Below are positions 43,911 through 53,294 of a stretch of DNA of 64,000 nucleotides, piece after piece. Source of the stretch: a virus; IMG/VR virus record IMGVR_UViG_3300005264_000039, positions 1 through 64,000 of that record; one strand, written 5' to 3'. Position 1 is the first letter of the stretch; every line of letters starts with the position of its first letter. The notes under the pieces are model-generated. The model was given only the letters and a program-made list of their open reading frames with translations. It was not told the origin of the DNA and searched no databases. The position numbers and the translations under genes are program-made.

Positions 43911-44624
43911 ATGATAACACTCAACTCTGTCAATGAATTATATTCATCGTATTTAAGTAAACCTAAATATAAAGATGTATCATTATATTGGAGGACATAT
44001 TTAAAATCATATCCATTTAATATACAATTATGGTTAATTAAAAATTCAACAACAAGTAGTATGCCGAGTGTACGAACTATGATTCAAGCAAATGATTCAA
44101 ATGTAATATACATAGGTGAAAATATGGATTCTACTTGGGAACTATTTGCAAGTAATTCTGATAGTTTTAATAAGTTCCGTTCAGGATTTATATATCAAGG
44201 ACAAATTTCAAGCTATATATTATTCAATAATGAATTAACATTCATTCAAAAAAATATATTTCAAACTGAACCATATATTAAAATTATATTTGGTGATATA
44301 ATTGTCCAACCTAAAATAATTAATAAATATGCATATGAACATTTTAATACTTATTATGATTATTATTCAAATGTAACAGAACTATATCAAAGTGGAACTG
44401 GTAATATTTTAATGACTCCACTAACATCACCAATGTATTATGGTGAGCATGTTTCTACGTTTATTGCTAAATACGACAATGTTGAAAAGATTGTTAATAC
44501 ATTTAAACGAATTATGTTTAATGATATTGAAACTCGTCAGACATATGTATTACCATCATCATATAAACAAAGTGAGTTATATGAAGTTACGAAAACGACA
44601 CCCAAAACATCTTTGATTAGATAA
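43911..44624 (+). CDS. Hypothetical protein (237 aa)
   Basis: Tyr/Ser/Asn-rich protein with WRTYLKSYPFNIQLWLIKN near the start and a long mixed region. No recognised motif or signal peptide. It is 12 bp after the zincin-like gene, so co-transcribed from its late promoter; a structural role is possible. Terminator at its stop codon. Confidence 0.55.
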   Translation: MITLNSVNELYSSYLSKPKYKDVSLYWRTYLKSYPFNIQLWLIKNSTTSSMPSVRTMIQANDSNVIYIGENMDSTWELFASNSDSFNKFRSGFIYQGQISSYILFNNELTFIQKNIFQTEPYIKIIFGDIIVQPKIINKYAYEHFNTYYDYYSNVTELYQSGTGNILMTPLTSPMYYGEHVSTFIAKYDNVEKIVNTFKRIMFNDIETRQTYVLPSSYKQSELYEVTKTTPKTSLIR

Positions 44625-44653
44625 AAAAATCCCATGTAATATGGGATTTTTTT
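44623..44653. terminator. Bidirectional terminator
   Basis: AAAAAAATCCCAT-GTAAT-ATGGGATTTTTTT between convergent genes; its left arm begins at the last stop codon. Confidence 0.85.
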
Positions 44654-44729
44654 GCTTTGGTGATGTTTATATTAGAACCCATACGACATAAACACATTAT
44701 CAATTACCCATTTATCATCGTTATTTACT

Positions 44730-45050
44730 TCATCCGAAGTATATGTTATTTTTAATTGTATTTTTATTTAACAATGGTTTAATGTGGATTGGGTTTACAC
44801 TCAAAACTTCAAAACTACCTTCATGTGTATGTCCAGTTCCATCTACAAATTGGTAGTTGGCTTTTATTTTAACTATAAAATATCTATAATCATCATTAAA
44901 TTTATTCAATTCGTAACTATTGAGATTATCTTGTAAAATTGTTCCATCGAATATTTTTTTTTCTAAGAAACTCAATGGGGCTTCACACACAAATAAATTA
45001 TTTTCAACATCTTTGGTAACTGCTATATTAAAAATTTCACTATTATTCAT
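44730..45050 (-). CDS. Conserved hypothetical protein with probable C-terminal frameshift
   Basis: 106 residues as read. ENNLFVCEAPLSFLEKKIFDG and YRYFIVKIKANYQFVDGTG, then THEGSFEVLSVNP, look like a conserved phage protein. The frame ends abruptly in NTIKNNIYFG, while the -1 neighbouring frame continues ITYTSDEVNNDDKWVIDNVF and MSYGF to a stop at 44672. A single-base change near 44755-44765 probably truncated the protein. Overlaps the upstream gene by 8 bp. Confidence 0.6.
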   Translation of the reverse strand: MNNSEIFNIAVTKDVENNLFVCEAPLSFLEKKIFDGTILQDNLNSYELNKFNDDYRYFIVKIKANYQFVDGTGHTHEGSFEVLSVNPIHIKPLLNKNTIKNNIYFG

Positions 45051-45525
45051 CTTTTTGTTTTTTAATATGAGTACATTTTATTAATGGTAAATTACTAAAT
45101 TTTATTGGGTTATCATAATTAACCGATATATATTGTGATGTATGAACCCACCTATCAATTGGTTGATGTTCTGCATTTTCCCAGCTACGAGTATATCGTA
45201 GTACTTGATATATATCGAATGCTTGTTTCGATTGGATTGGTATTTCATCACATGTAATTCCACGAAATGCATTATTTAATGTTAACGATTCATCATCAGT
45301 AGTGTTACCAACAACATGTGATTTTAATTGTTTGGTAAATAAATCGATAAAATCATTTGATATGACATTTTTTTTATTAACACCATATTCAATTGAATTG
45401 ATGTATCTAAATATTTCTTTATACTGTAATAATCCTATTCTACCGATTAATTCCATTGCACTTTCAATTAAAACTAATTGTTGTTCATTTAATATAATTT
45501 CGTATTTTTTATTTGTATCTTCCAT
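45043..45525 (-). CDS. Conserved phage hypothetical (EQQLVLIESAMELIGRIGLLQ family)
   Basis: 160 residues. Helical N-terminal LNEQQLVLIESAMELIGRIG and a C-terminal AFDIYQVLRYTRSWENAEH correspond to a widespread phage protein of unknown function (LY.RI..GQ...WDI.QVIRH pattern). Overlaps its neighbours on both sides, within an operon of six minus-strand genes. Confidence 0.65.
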   Translation of the reverse strand: MEDTNKKYEIILNEQQLVLIESAMELIGRIGLLQYKEIFRYINSIEYGVNKKNVISNDFIDLFTKQLKSHVVGNTTDDESLTLNNAFRGITCDEIPIQSKQAFDIYQVLRYTRSWENAEHQPIDRWVHTSQYISVNYDNPIKFSNLPLIKCTHIKKQKDE

Positions 45526-45856
45526 GCTGGGCTGTGTTAATATTTGATATTGCGTTTAGCATTATTAATATGATTCGATTATCTTTATATTTATGAGCAA
45601 TTTCATACAACCAATAATAATTGAATTCTGAGTTTTTTAATATGTTTATTATATTTGGTGAGAATGTGTTTTTTAATTGTATAATTAATCTAGTATCCGC
45701 CAAATCATTGAGTTGTTTAAATAGACTCCCCTTCCTATCATTAAAATATCGGATTGAATATAATTTTTGTTCAAATGGATTCATTTTTAAAATTTCGGGT
45801 GAAAATTTAGACTCCAATTTTTCGATTGCTTTTTTTGTTTTTTCGTATAATTTCAT
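45509..45856 (-). CDS. Hypothetical helical protein (115 aa)
   Basis: Lys-rich helices (YEKTKKAIEKLESKF), no recognised motif. Overlaps the next gene by 17 bp; ends in AQHGRYK. Confidence 0.5.
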   Translation of the reverse strand: MKLYEKTKKAIEKLESKFSPEILKMNPFEQKLYSIRYFNDRKGSLFKQLNDLADTRLIIQLKNTFSPNIINILKNSEFNYYWLYEIAHKYKDNRIILIMLNAISNINTAQHGRYK

Positions 45857-45862
45857 GTTATT

Positions 45863-46849
45863 TTATTTTATTAGCATTAGTTGACCAAATATACCTATAT
45901 TGATATTATTTGTGTTTATATATTGATATATTTTATTTGTCAATTTACTTCCAATAAATCCATTTAAAATGAATTTATCATACTCATGTATCGGAATATG
46001 TGATAATAATTGATATTTCGTTAGATTGAACATCGAGTATTTTTCTTTGATAATATCATTATTGTTATGATATGATTTTATATGTGAGAAATTAGTTTCA
46101 AGTGCGAGTAACGCATCAATGCCAATTACAAGTGGATTTGTGTGATGTATTTCATTTAATGACTCCGCATTATTAATTTCATAATATGAAATAGGATAAT
46201 CAAAAAAATCCAAGTCGTTTGTAATTCTCAGTACATTTCGCTTGAATATATCTGAATAATTATATACATTGTGTTTCACAATATCATCGACATATAATTC
46301 AATTCGTTGAAGATTAAATGCATTTTTGTCGAAGTCTGGATAAGTCGATGCATTTGGTTTAAATGTTGTGTTATATGTTGATGATTTAATTATAAAATCT
46401 TTATCTGTTTTATTTAGATATGACGGTAAATGCTCTTGTAAAGAATCGTCAATATTAGTAATCTCAAGTACTCTAAATTTACCAATCGTATCAAGAACTG
46501 TTATTGTTGTTTTACCACGTCTGATAATAGTTCCATTTGACAACGGTGCTATTTTATTAGTATTTGTATTTATAAAAATGCCATTGTACACATTGTTATG
46601 TATATGATTTCTAATATATAAATTAAGTACCCCCTTCGATTTTTGTTTTATATTGGGAATGAGTGTTTTATTTATATTTGCATTATTTACTATTATATTT
46701 TTATGTATGACACTGTTTAAATTACTATATTTAATTGTTGATATTGTTTCAGACGTTTTATCAACTAATAATAATTCATTGTATATTTTGGGTTCTAGTG
46801 CTAAATTATTTATACGTGCAGGTTGATTGATGTATACTGATGATTTCAT
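45863..46849 (-). CDS. Hypothetical protein (328 aa)
   Basis: Asn/Ile-rich, mostly beta in the first half, with a helical C-terminus (PIHEYDKFILNGFIGSKLTNKI). Unrecognised. The operon position (between zinc-finger/ThyX-like genes and small unknowns) gives no firm clue. Unusual Asn abundance reflects the AT-rich genome. Confidence 0.5.
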   Translation of the reverse strand: MKSSVYINQPARINNLALEPKIYNELLLVDKTSETISTIKYSNLNSVIHKNIIVNNANINKTLIPNIKQKSKGVLNLYIRNHIHNNVYNGIFINTNTNKIAPLSNGTIIRRGKTTITVLDTIGKFRVLEITNIDDSLQEHLPSYLNKTDKDFIIKSSTYNTTFKPNASTYPDFDKNAFNLQRIELYVDDIVKHNVYNYSDIFKRNVLRITNDLDFFDYPISYYEINNAESLNEIHHTNPLVIGIDALLALETNFSHIKSYHNNNDIIKEKYSMFNLTKYQLLSHIPIHEYDKFILNGFIGSKLTNKIYQYINTNNINIGIFGQLMLIK

Positions 46850-46862
46850 TCTATTTATTTTT

Positions 46863-47099
46863 TTAAATTTGTTTTTGTATCATATATATTTGTTTGTATG
46901 TGTATTTTTCATTTACATATTTTGTAATTTGCGATTCAATATACTTAATTATAACACCTGCTGACACTTTATAATGTAATTCATTTTCACAAACATGGCA
47001 TTTCAAATTATCATGCCAATTTATATTACCACATATATCACATAGTTTATAATTATGTGGATTGTTGTTGATTTCTCCTAGTGTGTGAATATTATTCAT
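46863..47099 (-). CDS. Small zinc-ribbon protein (78 aa)
   Basis: CDICGNINWHDNLKCHVCENE gives two CxxC pairs 12 residues apart, a zinc ribbon; a helical C-terminus follows. Could bind nucleic acid or act as an adaptor. Overlaps the ThyX-like gene by 8 bp. Confidence 0.6.
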   Translation of the reverse strand: MNNIHTLGEINNNPHNYKLCDICGNINWHDNLKCHVCENELHYKVSAGVIIKYIESQITKYVNEKYTYKQIYMIQKQI

Positions 47100-47886
47100 T
47101 TATTATTTTTTTTATGTTATTTACCAATGTATTTGTTATATTCAGTGTACCTGTGTTTTCACTTCGTACATGGAACAGATTATCAAATGTATCTGAGTCA
47201 TTCTTCCAACCAGCCATAGCAAAATACACTAATCGATTACTAGGTAAAAACATATTAGCAATCTCTGATTTAATGCCTTTACGTTTAAGCCATAAACTTA
47301 ATTGATATAATTTTTTACTTGTAAATTTAATTAACGATTGCTGTGTGATAGATAGTTCGGTTGGAATGTAGAATGTTGGTTTGTATCGTTTATCACGAGA
47401 AGTTTCAATTTCAAATGAAAATTTACGATGTCGTACTAAATGAGAAATGAATTTATATGGAACATGTCCCCATATAATTTTAAAATTGTCAAACAAAGAC
47501 ATATCAATATTTTCGTTTTTAATGTCATTTAAAATTGATTCATTTATATTAGCTCGTAATAATGTTCGTAAATTTGTAAAATATGTTGGTTCATTGTTTT
47601 CATTCAATGTAACATACGAATATCGAGTAATTTTATTTACAAATGATGCATAGTCAGTATTAAATTTTGATTGTATTTTATTTAATAATGTTTGATTTAA
47701 TATTATTGGCACAAATTCAAATACACTTGATGCCTTTCCTCCGCTTTCTGTTAATAACCGATTCCACAATAATTGTTTCTGTGCATCTGTTCGTGTTTGT
47801 GATATTCTACCTTTTGTTATACCTGCAGAGAAATCTACAATGTCACTATTTGATAATTCTATGTGGTGTTGTTTTCGTATAAACAT
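47092..47886 (-). CDS. ThyX-like flavin-dependent thymidylate synthase (divergent)
   Basis: 264 residues. The signature region FISHLVRHRKFSFEIETSRD followed by KRY corresponds to the RHRxxSxNExSxRY motif (Arg152-His153-Arg154) but has extra residues and lacks the Asn. The C-terminus (ANMFLPSNRLVYFAMAGWKND and FDNLFHVRSENTGT) parallels the folate/dUMP-binding end. It would make dTMP, sensible for an AT-rich phage. Because the signature is altered, activity is uncertain. First gene of the operon. Confidence 0.62.
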   Translation of the reverse strand: MFIRKQHHIELSNSDIVDFSAGITKGRISQTRTDAQKQLLWNRLLTESGGKASSVFEFVPIILNQTLLNKIQSKFNTDYASFVNKITRYSYVTLNENNEPTYFTNLRTLLRANINESILNDIKNENIDMSLFDNFKIIWGHVPYKFISHLVRHRKFSFEIETSRDKRYKPTFYIPTELSITQQSLIKFTSKKLYQLSLWLKRKGIKSEIANMFLPSNRLVYFAMAGWKNDSDTFDNLFHVRSENTGTLNITNTLVNNIKKIINE

Positions 47887-47904
47887 GTTTATTATTTTAG
47901 TTTT

Positions 47905-47912
47905 TTATAAAT
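47905..47912 (-). promoter_or_regulatory. TATTTATA-class promoter
   Basis: Minus strand AATTGTTTTATTTATAAAAA, 19 bp before ATG 47886; it would drive the six-gene minus-strand operon. Confidence 0.5.
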
Positions 47913-47940
47913 AAAACAATTTTTTTTGTTATTATCACAA

Positions 47941-47948
47941 TATTTATA
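47941..47948 (+). promoter_or_regulatory. TATTTATA late-type promoter
   Basis: CAATATTTATATAAAAATAT, 11 bp before ATG 47959; it overlaps an upstream-extended frame and so supports the start at 47959. Confidence 0.6.
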
Positions 47949-47958
47949 TAAAAATATT

Positions 47959-48387
47959 ATGGAATTAACAAATTTATTTACAGCAATAGAATCAATATTC
48001 ACTTATTATAATGATGATGAGCAAAGTATATATCATTTTTTACGAATAAGTTCTAATCCAAATGTAATTGACTTTGATGAGCGTATTGCATTAGTATTGT
48101 ATAAAACAATAATCGATGGACATTTAACATCAAATGATATTGAAACATTGTATAATGAGAATGTATCGAATTATATACAGCAAATAAATCAATATACAGG
48201 AGAAAGTGATTACAATTATATTGATAGAATAAATAGTAGTGAAGTATTATCACGATTACGATTTTGTATTCTTGATGATGAATACTTTATATCAACATAC
48301 AATTCAAAATTGTCATTAAATAGTACAAATGATATTAAATCGTCATTGCGAATGAATAATTATAATGGTTATGGATGTCATATTTAA
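47959..48387 (+). CDS. Hypothetical protein upstream of the scaffold gene (142 aa)
   Basis: From ATG 47959: ELTNLFTAIESIFTYYNDDE and a helical, acidic body ending NGYGCHI. The 163 bp to the scaffold gene is AT-rich with one weak hairpin (ACTCTAT/ATAGAGT, ~48450). Late promoter and position before scaffold and capsid genes suggest a head-related role, unproven. Confidence 0.6.
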   Translation: MELTNLFTAIESIFTYYNDDEQSIYHFLRISSNPNVIDFDERIALVLYKTIIDGHLTSNDIETLYNENVSNYIQQINQYTGESDYNYIDRINSSEVLSRLRFCILDDEYFISTYNSKLSLNSTNDIKSSLRMNNYNGYGCHI

Positions 48388-48550
48388 TTTTAATTATTTT
48401 TTTATACTATATATAATAAAGAATAAGATTCTTACCTAATACTCTATTATAATATAGAGTCAAATAATTATATTATTAATAATTTTTACTAATAAAAATT
48501 GATAATTAACCCATATTTTTGTAATATAATACAAAATTAAAAAAAGAATT

Positions 48551-49534
48551 ATGAAAAAGAACAAGAAAATCAATGATTTATTGCAAGAAGCAATAGACGA
48601 AGCAAAATTAGTACGTGAAACTGCTAGACAAACAACAAAGTCTTTTATGTCAGATTCATATAATCCTAAATTAAAATTTGAGATTAATGATGATGAAGAT
48701 GAAGATGAGTTAATTGGCAATGATGAAAATGAAATCTTAGAAAGTTTTATTACATTAGAAGATTTAGAACTTGATGATGAGTTGGAACTTGATGATGAGT
48801 TAGAACTTGGAGATGAATTAGAACTTGAAGACGAGTTAGAACTTGAAGACGAGTTAGATTTAGAACTTGATGATGAGTTAGAACTTGATGATGAGTTAGA
48901 TTTAGAACTTGATGACCTTGAAGACGAGTTAGAACTTGAAGACGAGTTAGATTTAGAACTTGATGACCTTGAAGAAGAGGATTTATCAATTGATAATGAA
49001 CTTGAATTGGAACTTGGAGATGAATTAGAACTTGAAGACGAGTTAGAACTTGATGAAGATTTAGATTTGGAATCATTATTCAATGAAGTAAGTTCGCAAA
49101 TTAAAGAAGAAGACGAAGCAGAATTACAAATGAAACAATTAATGGAACAATTGCAAGATGCAAAAGTACAATTAAAACGTTCACTAAAAATAATCAATTT
49201 TCAACAAAAACAAATTAAAGAAGTGAATTTAATAAATGCAAAGTTATTATACACTAATAAAATTTGGAAAGCTGATAATTTACAAGAAAATACTAAACAA
49301 AAAGTATTTGAAACAATTGATAAGGCATCGTCAATTAAAGAAGCAAAACTTATTTATGAAACATTAAAATCTTCTTTAAAAGTGAATTCGCATAAACGAA
49401 CTAAAACAAAACAAAAAAAATTAACTGAGAGCGTGTCTTCAAAGAGAACAACGTCAACTAAACCAATTATAAGTAATGAATTGAATTCACAAGCAAAACG
49501 TTTTCAACAATTGGCAGGTATCTTAGAAAATTAA
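48551..49534 (+). CDS. Prohead scaffold protein (gp22-like)
   Basis: 327 residues. N-terminal KKINDLLQEAIDEAKLVRE, then ~110 residues of Leu-Asp-Glu repeats (LELDDEL/LELEDEL; about residues 70-178), then a coiled-coil core with NLINAKLLYTNKIWKADNLQ and KASSIKEAKLIYETL, a pattern of T4-type scaffold proteins, and a basic tail ending FQQLAGILEN. It directs capsid assembly and is degraded afterwards. Immediately precedes the major capsid protein. Confidence 0.8.
   Translation: MKKNKKINDLLQEAIDEAKLVRETARQTTKSFMSDSYNPKLKFEINDDEDEDELIGNDENEILESFITLEDLELDDELELDDELELGDELELEDELELEDELDLELDDELELDDELDLELDDLEDELELEDELDLELDDLEEEDLSIDNELELELGDELELEDELELDEDLDLESLFNEVSSQIKEEDEAELQMKQLMEQLQDAKVQLKRSLKIINFQQKQIKEVNLINAKLLYTNKIWKADNLQENTKQKVFETIDKASSIKEAKLIYETLKSSLKVNSHKRTKTKQKKLTESVSSKRTTSTKPIISNELNSQAKRFQQLAGILEN
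48763..49060 (+). repeat. In-gene acidic repeats of the scaffold gene
   Basis: Imperfect 18-bp units GAACTTGATGATGAGTTA / GAACTTGAAGACGAGTTA and 24-bp variants, coding LELDDEL-type peptide repeats. Expansion or contraction by slippage is likely between relatives. Confidence 0.85.
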
Positions 49535-49559
49535 AAAAAAACTTAAAAAATAAAAAATA

Positions 49560-51254
49560 ATGAATTTATTTAACGACATTATGGCACAAGGTGGAACAAA
49601 AGCGTTACACCGTAGACAATTCGAAGAAACTAAGAAATTAGTAAACCGTTGGGATAAAACTGGTCTATTAGAAGGACTTGGTGATGGATATGATAAACAT
49701 GGTATGGCAATTATGCTTGATAACCAAGCTCGTCAACTTATTGATGAGGTTAGTAAAACAGGCGGACCTTCTGCAGAAGAATGGTCAGGTGTTGCACTTC
49801 CATTAGTACGTAGAATTTTTGGTGAAATTGCATCGAAAGACTTCGTTTCAATTCAACCAATGAATTTACCATCAGGATTAGTATTCTTTATTGATTTTAA
49901 ATATGGAAGTAATCAACCTGGTTTCACAACTGCTGACGGACCAACACATCAAGAAAATACTATTTATGGTGTAACTTCTGCGGAAGGTGAACCAACAGGT
50001 GGTTTATATGGTGCAGGTAGATTTGGATATTCTATTAATGATAATAGTGTTTCTATTACTCCATTTGCAGTAAACGATTCAACTTGGGAAGATGTTAATT
50101 TTAACGAATCTTTAAAAGCAGGTGTTACAGCAAAAACTATTAGAAAAGTTACTTTTAACTTAGAAAACTTAGAATCTGATTATAATGGTGTGAAAGCATT
50201 TACAGTTGAAAACGCTGATGGTGTTACAACTATGAATAATTTTTACCCAGCATACACAAAACCAATTGATGAAACTGGTGCTTTTAGTAAAACAAAAGTA
50301 ACATTCTTTATGACTGCAACTGATGAATACGCTGACCCAATTGATACAGATTCAACATTAGTTATCAAATATCATAAACAACCAGTTGATTATAATAGAG
50401 GTGATTTTGAATCTGTTGGTGACCCATCATGGGCAGACGGAACAACTTCTCCAGAAAAATATAGTCCAACTACAGTTGGTGCTAATGCACTTGATATTCC
50501 TGAAATAGATGTTGCATTAAGAAGCGAACCTATTGTTGCTAAAACAAGAAAGTTAAAAGCGGTATGGACACCAGAATTTGCACAAGATTTAAATGCATAT
50601 CATTCAATTGATGCAGAAGCTGAATTAACAGCAATCTTATCAGAATACATATCAATGGAAATTGATTTAGAAATTTTAGAAATGTTACTTACTAACGCTG
50701 TAACTTCTGACGTTTGGTCTGCTAAAATTGGTAATGTTTATTTAGGGTCTGATACATTTGGAACACAAGATGCAGAAGAAGGTAGAACACTATCTTATAC
50801 ACAACCAGAATGGTTTAAAACACTTGGAACAAAAATCCAAAAAGTTTCAAACTTAATTCACCAAAAAACTATGCGTGGTGGAGCAAACTTCATAGTTCTT
50901 TCTCCGAAAGTAGCAACAGTTTTAGAATCAATTCCAGGATTCCAAGTAGCTACAGACGGTAATCAAATGAGCTTTGCAATGGGTGTTCAAAAAGTAGGTA
51001 GTTTTAATAACAGATATACTGTTTATAAAAACCCTTACATGCTTGAAGATACAGTATTAATGGGATATAGAGGTACAGCATTCTTGGAAACAGGAGCAGT
51101 ATATGCACCTTACATTCCTTTAGTAATGACTCCAATCATTTATGACCCAACTAACTTATCTCCAAGAAAAGGCGTTATGACACGTTACGCTAAGAAAATG
51201 GTTCGTAAGGAGTTTTACGCTTCATTAAAAATTTCTGACTTACAGTACATATAG
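49560..51254 (+). CDS. Major capsid protein (gp23-like)
   Basis: 564 residues. SGVALPLVRRIFGEIASKDF then SIQPMNLPSGLVFFIDFKYG is the gp23-type core (RRxF...IASxDxVSxQPM.xPxGLVF), and RKLKAVWTPEFAQDLNAYHS plus DAEAELTAILSEYISMEID the E-loop/A-domain region. A GLLEGLGD site near residue 37 fits the protease rule (LxE), suggesting N-terminal cleavage on maturation. It forms the hexamers of the head. Codon use is less AT-extreme than the neighbours, as expected for a highly expressed gene. Confidence 0.92.
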   Translation: MNLFNDIMAQGGTKALHRRQFEETKKLVNRWDKTGLLEGLGDGYDKHGMAIMLDNQARQLIDEVSKTGGPSAEEWSGVALPLVRRIFGEIASKDFVSIQPMNLPSGLVFFIDFKYGSNQPGFTTADGPTHQENTIYGVTSAEGEPTGGLYGAGRFGYSINDNSVSITPFAVNDSTWEDVNFNESLKAGVTAKTIRKVTFNLENLESDYNGVKAFTVENADGVTTMNNFYPAYTKPIDETGAFSKTKVTFFMTATDEYADPIDTDSTLVIKYHKQPVDYNRGDFESVGDPSWADGTTSPEKYSPTTVGANALDIPEIDVALRSEPIVAKTRKLKAVWTPEFAQDLNAYHSIDAEAELTAILSEYISMEIDLEILEMLLTNAVTSDVWSAKIGNVYLGSDTFGTQDAEEGRTLSYTQPEWFKTLGTKIQKVSNLIHQKTMRGGANFIVLSPKVATVLESIPGFQVATDGNQMSFAMGVQKVGSFNNRYTVYKNPYMLEDTVLMGYRGTAFLETGAVYAPYIPLVMTPIIYDPTNLSPRKGVMTRYAKKMVRKEFYASLKISDLQYI

Positions 51255-51305
51255 ACAGTTACTTACAAGCGTTATTTTGAGTGATGCTTTAAGTAAAACA
51301 ACAAT

Positions 51306-51334
51306 AAAATCCTGATAGAAATATCAGGATTTTT
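51306..51334 (+). terminator. Terminator after the major capsid gene
   Basis: AAAATCCTGATA-GAAA-TATCAGGATTTT followed by a T-run. Confidence 0.85.
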
Positions 51335-51341
51335 TTTATTT

Positions 51342-51349
51342 TATTTATA
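51342..51349 (+). promoter_or_regulatory. TATTTATA late-type promoter
   Basis: TTTTATTTATATTAAAATTA, 12 bp before ATG 51362, directly after the capsid terminator. Confidence 0.55.
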
Positions 51350-51361
51350 TTAAAATTATAA

Positions 51362-52869
51362 ATGAAGCTAATGCAATGTAAATATTGTGATAAACAATAT
51401 ACAGACTTAATTAATAAAAGTGGTGGATTAACTAAGCATTTAAAATCTAAGCATGGTATAGTTGATAAAAATGCACTTGGTCATTTTGATGTCATTACAG
51501 TAGACGACAAACCAACTATTAAATGTCCGTATTGTGATTGGACAACAATTGATGTAAATAATTTAAGTGGGCAATTTTCCGTACATATATTAAATACACA
51601 TAATAAATCTGAATTTGAATGTGTATCTGAATTTCCAGATTTCAAAACATATTTTAATTTAGATAAAAAAATAGATACTAGATATAAAGAAAATTATGTT
51701 ATATGCAAAATTTGCGGTAAATACATGAAGCGTATCAATAATACGCATCTGAAAAAACATGATACAACACTAATAGAATATAAACAAAAATATGGTTTGG
51801 ATGATATAGTATCAGTAATGTCATCCCAATTACAGTCAGGTATAACAACACAACGAAATATCACATCCGATTATTCATTAAATAATAGTGAAATAATAGT
51901 ACCTAAAAGCTATTTTAGTGATTATATAACTGCAAATGGAAAACTCAATTTAATAAAACATATCCCATCGTTATTAACAGAAATTAGAACATCACAATCA
52001 TTATTTCCATATCCTGTAAATACTAATAATGATATACGTGAAATAATTAGTAAAATATATAAATATAATACATCAACAATATTACAAGATAATGTATTTA
52101 ATAACAACACATCAATAATAGGTGTATACTTTTTAAAAACAATATTTAAATCTTATTGGAATAGTAAGTTTAAAGATAAAAAATCTATTGTTGATGCTTG
52201 GTTCGATGATGATATTATGGGAAGAGTAATCAGATATATAATTGGAATAAATTTTTCAACTAAAATATCGGACTTTACTATTCATAATGTATTAAAAGGA
52301 TTAACCGAACATAGATTATCAATTAGTTTCTTTAAACCGATTGTCGCTGTTGCAATATATGAAAAGCTATTAACTAACAAAACTAATCCAACTGTAATCG
52401 ACCCTTGTGTTGGATTTGGGGTAGATTGTTAGGATTCAGTAGCAAGTATCCACTTGGAACATATATTGGCTGTGAGCCAAATAAAACAACCTTTAATGAG
52501 CTATTAGAATTACGAGATATTATTATTAGTAATTCGGATGTGAAAAAGGAACAAATTAAATTATACAATTGTAAATGGGAAGATTTTAAATATAACGGTG
52601 ATTATGATTTAGTATTTACATCTATTCCATATTATGATACTGAGATATATTATAATCAATCTGAATATTTTACATATAATGATATTGACGATTGGAAAAA
52701 TACTTTTATATCTACATTTTATAATTATAAAAATGTGTTTATTAATATGGATATGAATACATATGATAAGTTAAATTTAGATAGTGATATATTATATAAA
52801 TTGTCGAATAACACATCACATTTCAATAAAAATACAAAAACTAAATGTGAACTAATTGTTAAAATCTGA
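51362..52869 (+). pseudogene. Zinc-finger DNA methyltransferase broken by one frameshift
   Basis: First frame 51362-52432 (356 aa): three zinc-finger-like units (CKYCDKQYTD...LTKHLKSKHG; CPYCDW...FSVHILNTH; CKICGKYMK...HLKKHD), a helical linker, then TVIDPCVGFG, the start of SAM motif I, and immediate termination (VDC stop). The second frame (to 52869) continues GRLLGFSSKYPLGTYIGCEP and a catalytic TSIPYYDTEIY motif (motif IV, TSPPY class). Joining them needs one extra G in the GGGG run at ~52417-52420. A strongly AT-biased N4/N6-type methylase, probably inactive, or expressed by frameshifting. Confidence 0.75.
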
Positions 52870-53294
52870 AAAATAATTATATGTATAATAAATTAAGTTT
52901 TAATTATAATAATTTATAATAAATATCATGTACACTACTTATACATAGCATTACAAACATATGAAACCTTTCAATATTAAAATAGTGTATTATATGCTGT
53001 TATGTAAGTGTATGTGAAATTATAATATAAATCTCATACTTTTCAAGTGTCAAAAAACGTGAAAATCTTATATATATTTATATTAAAGTAATATAAAGTG
53101 CTGATGTGTTGGTTGTTATGTTTATATTGAATGTCTTAATTAAAAAGTTACTTTATTTGTAAATAAAAAAATAAAATTCTTTTTTATAATCATTTCTTTT
53201 AAAATATCTCACCGCAATTTTAAGAAAAGAGAAACTCGCAATTTCATATAAAAAAGAATTTTTAAATATTAAACCTTTAAAAACAATTTGTATT
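52870..53294. other. 425-bp intergenic region, no gene seen
   Basis: AT-rich DNA between the broken methylase and the secreted-protein gene. Short frames (under 20 codons) only. It holds a TATTTGTA box at 53154-53161 and a short hairpin-free A/T tract before the next start. Confidence 0.6.
53154..53161 (+). promoter_or_regulatory. TATTTATA-class promoter (CTTTATTTGTA variant)
   Basis: AAGTTACTTTATTTGTAAAT is the plus-strand version of the minus-strand boxes at 42734 and 62863; it lies 134 bp upstream of the 53295 gene. Confidence 0.35.

Noticed and set aside
48763-49060. CRISPR-like repeat array
   Set aside because: The repeats are in frame inside a protein gene with no unique spacers.
48460-49197. 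Long minus-strand Ser-rich frame opposite the scaffold gene, and similar His/Leu frames at 48750-49076
   Set aside because: They are the antisense reading of the acidic LELDDEL repeats; composition is monotonous and no start signals exist.
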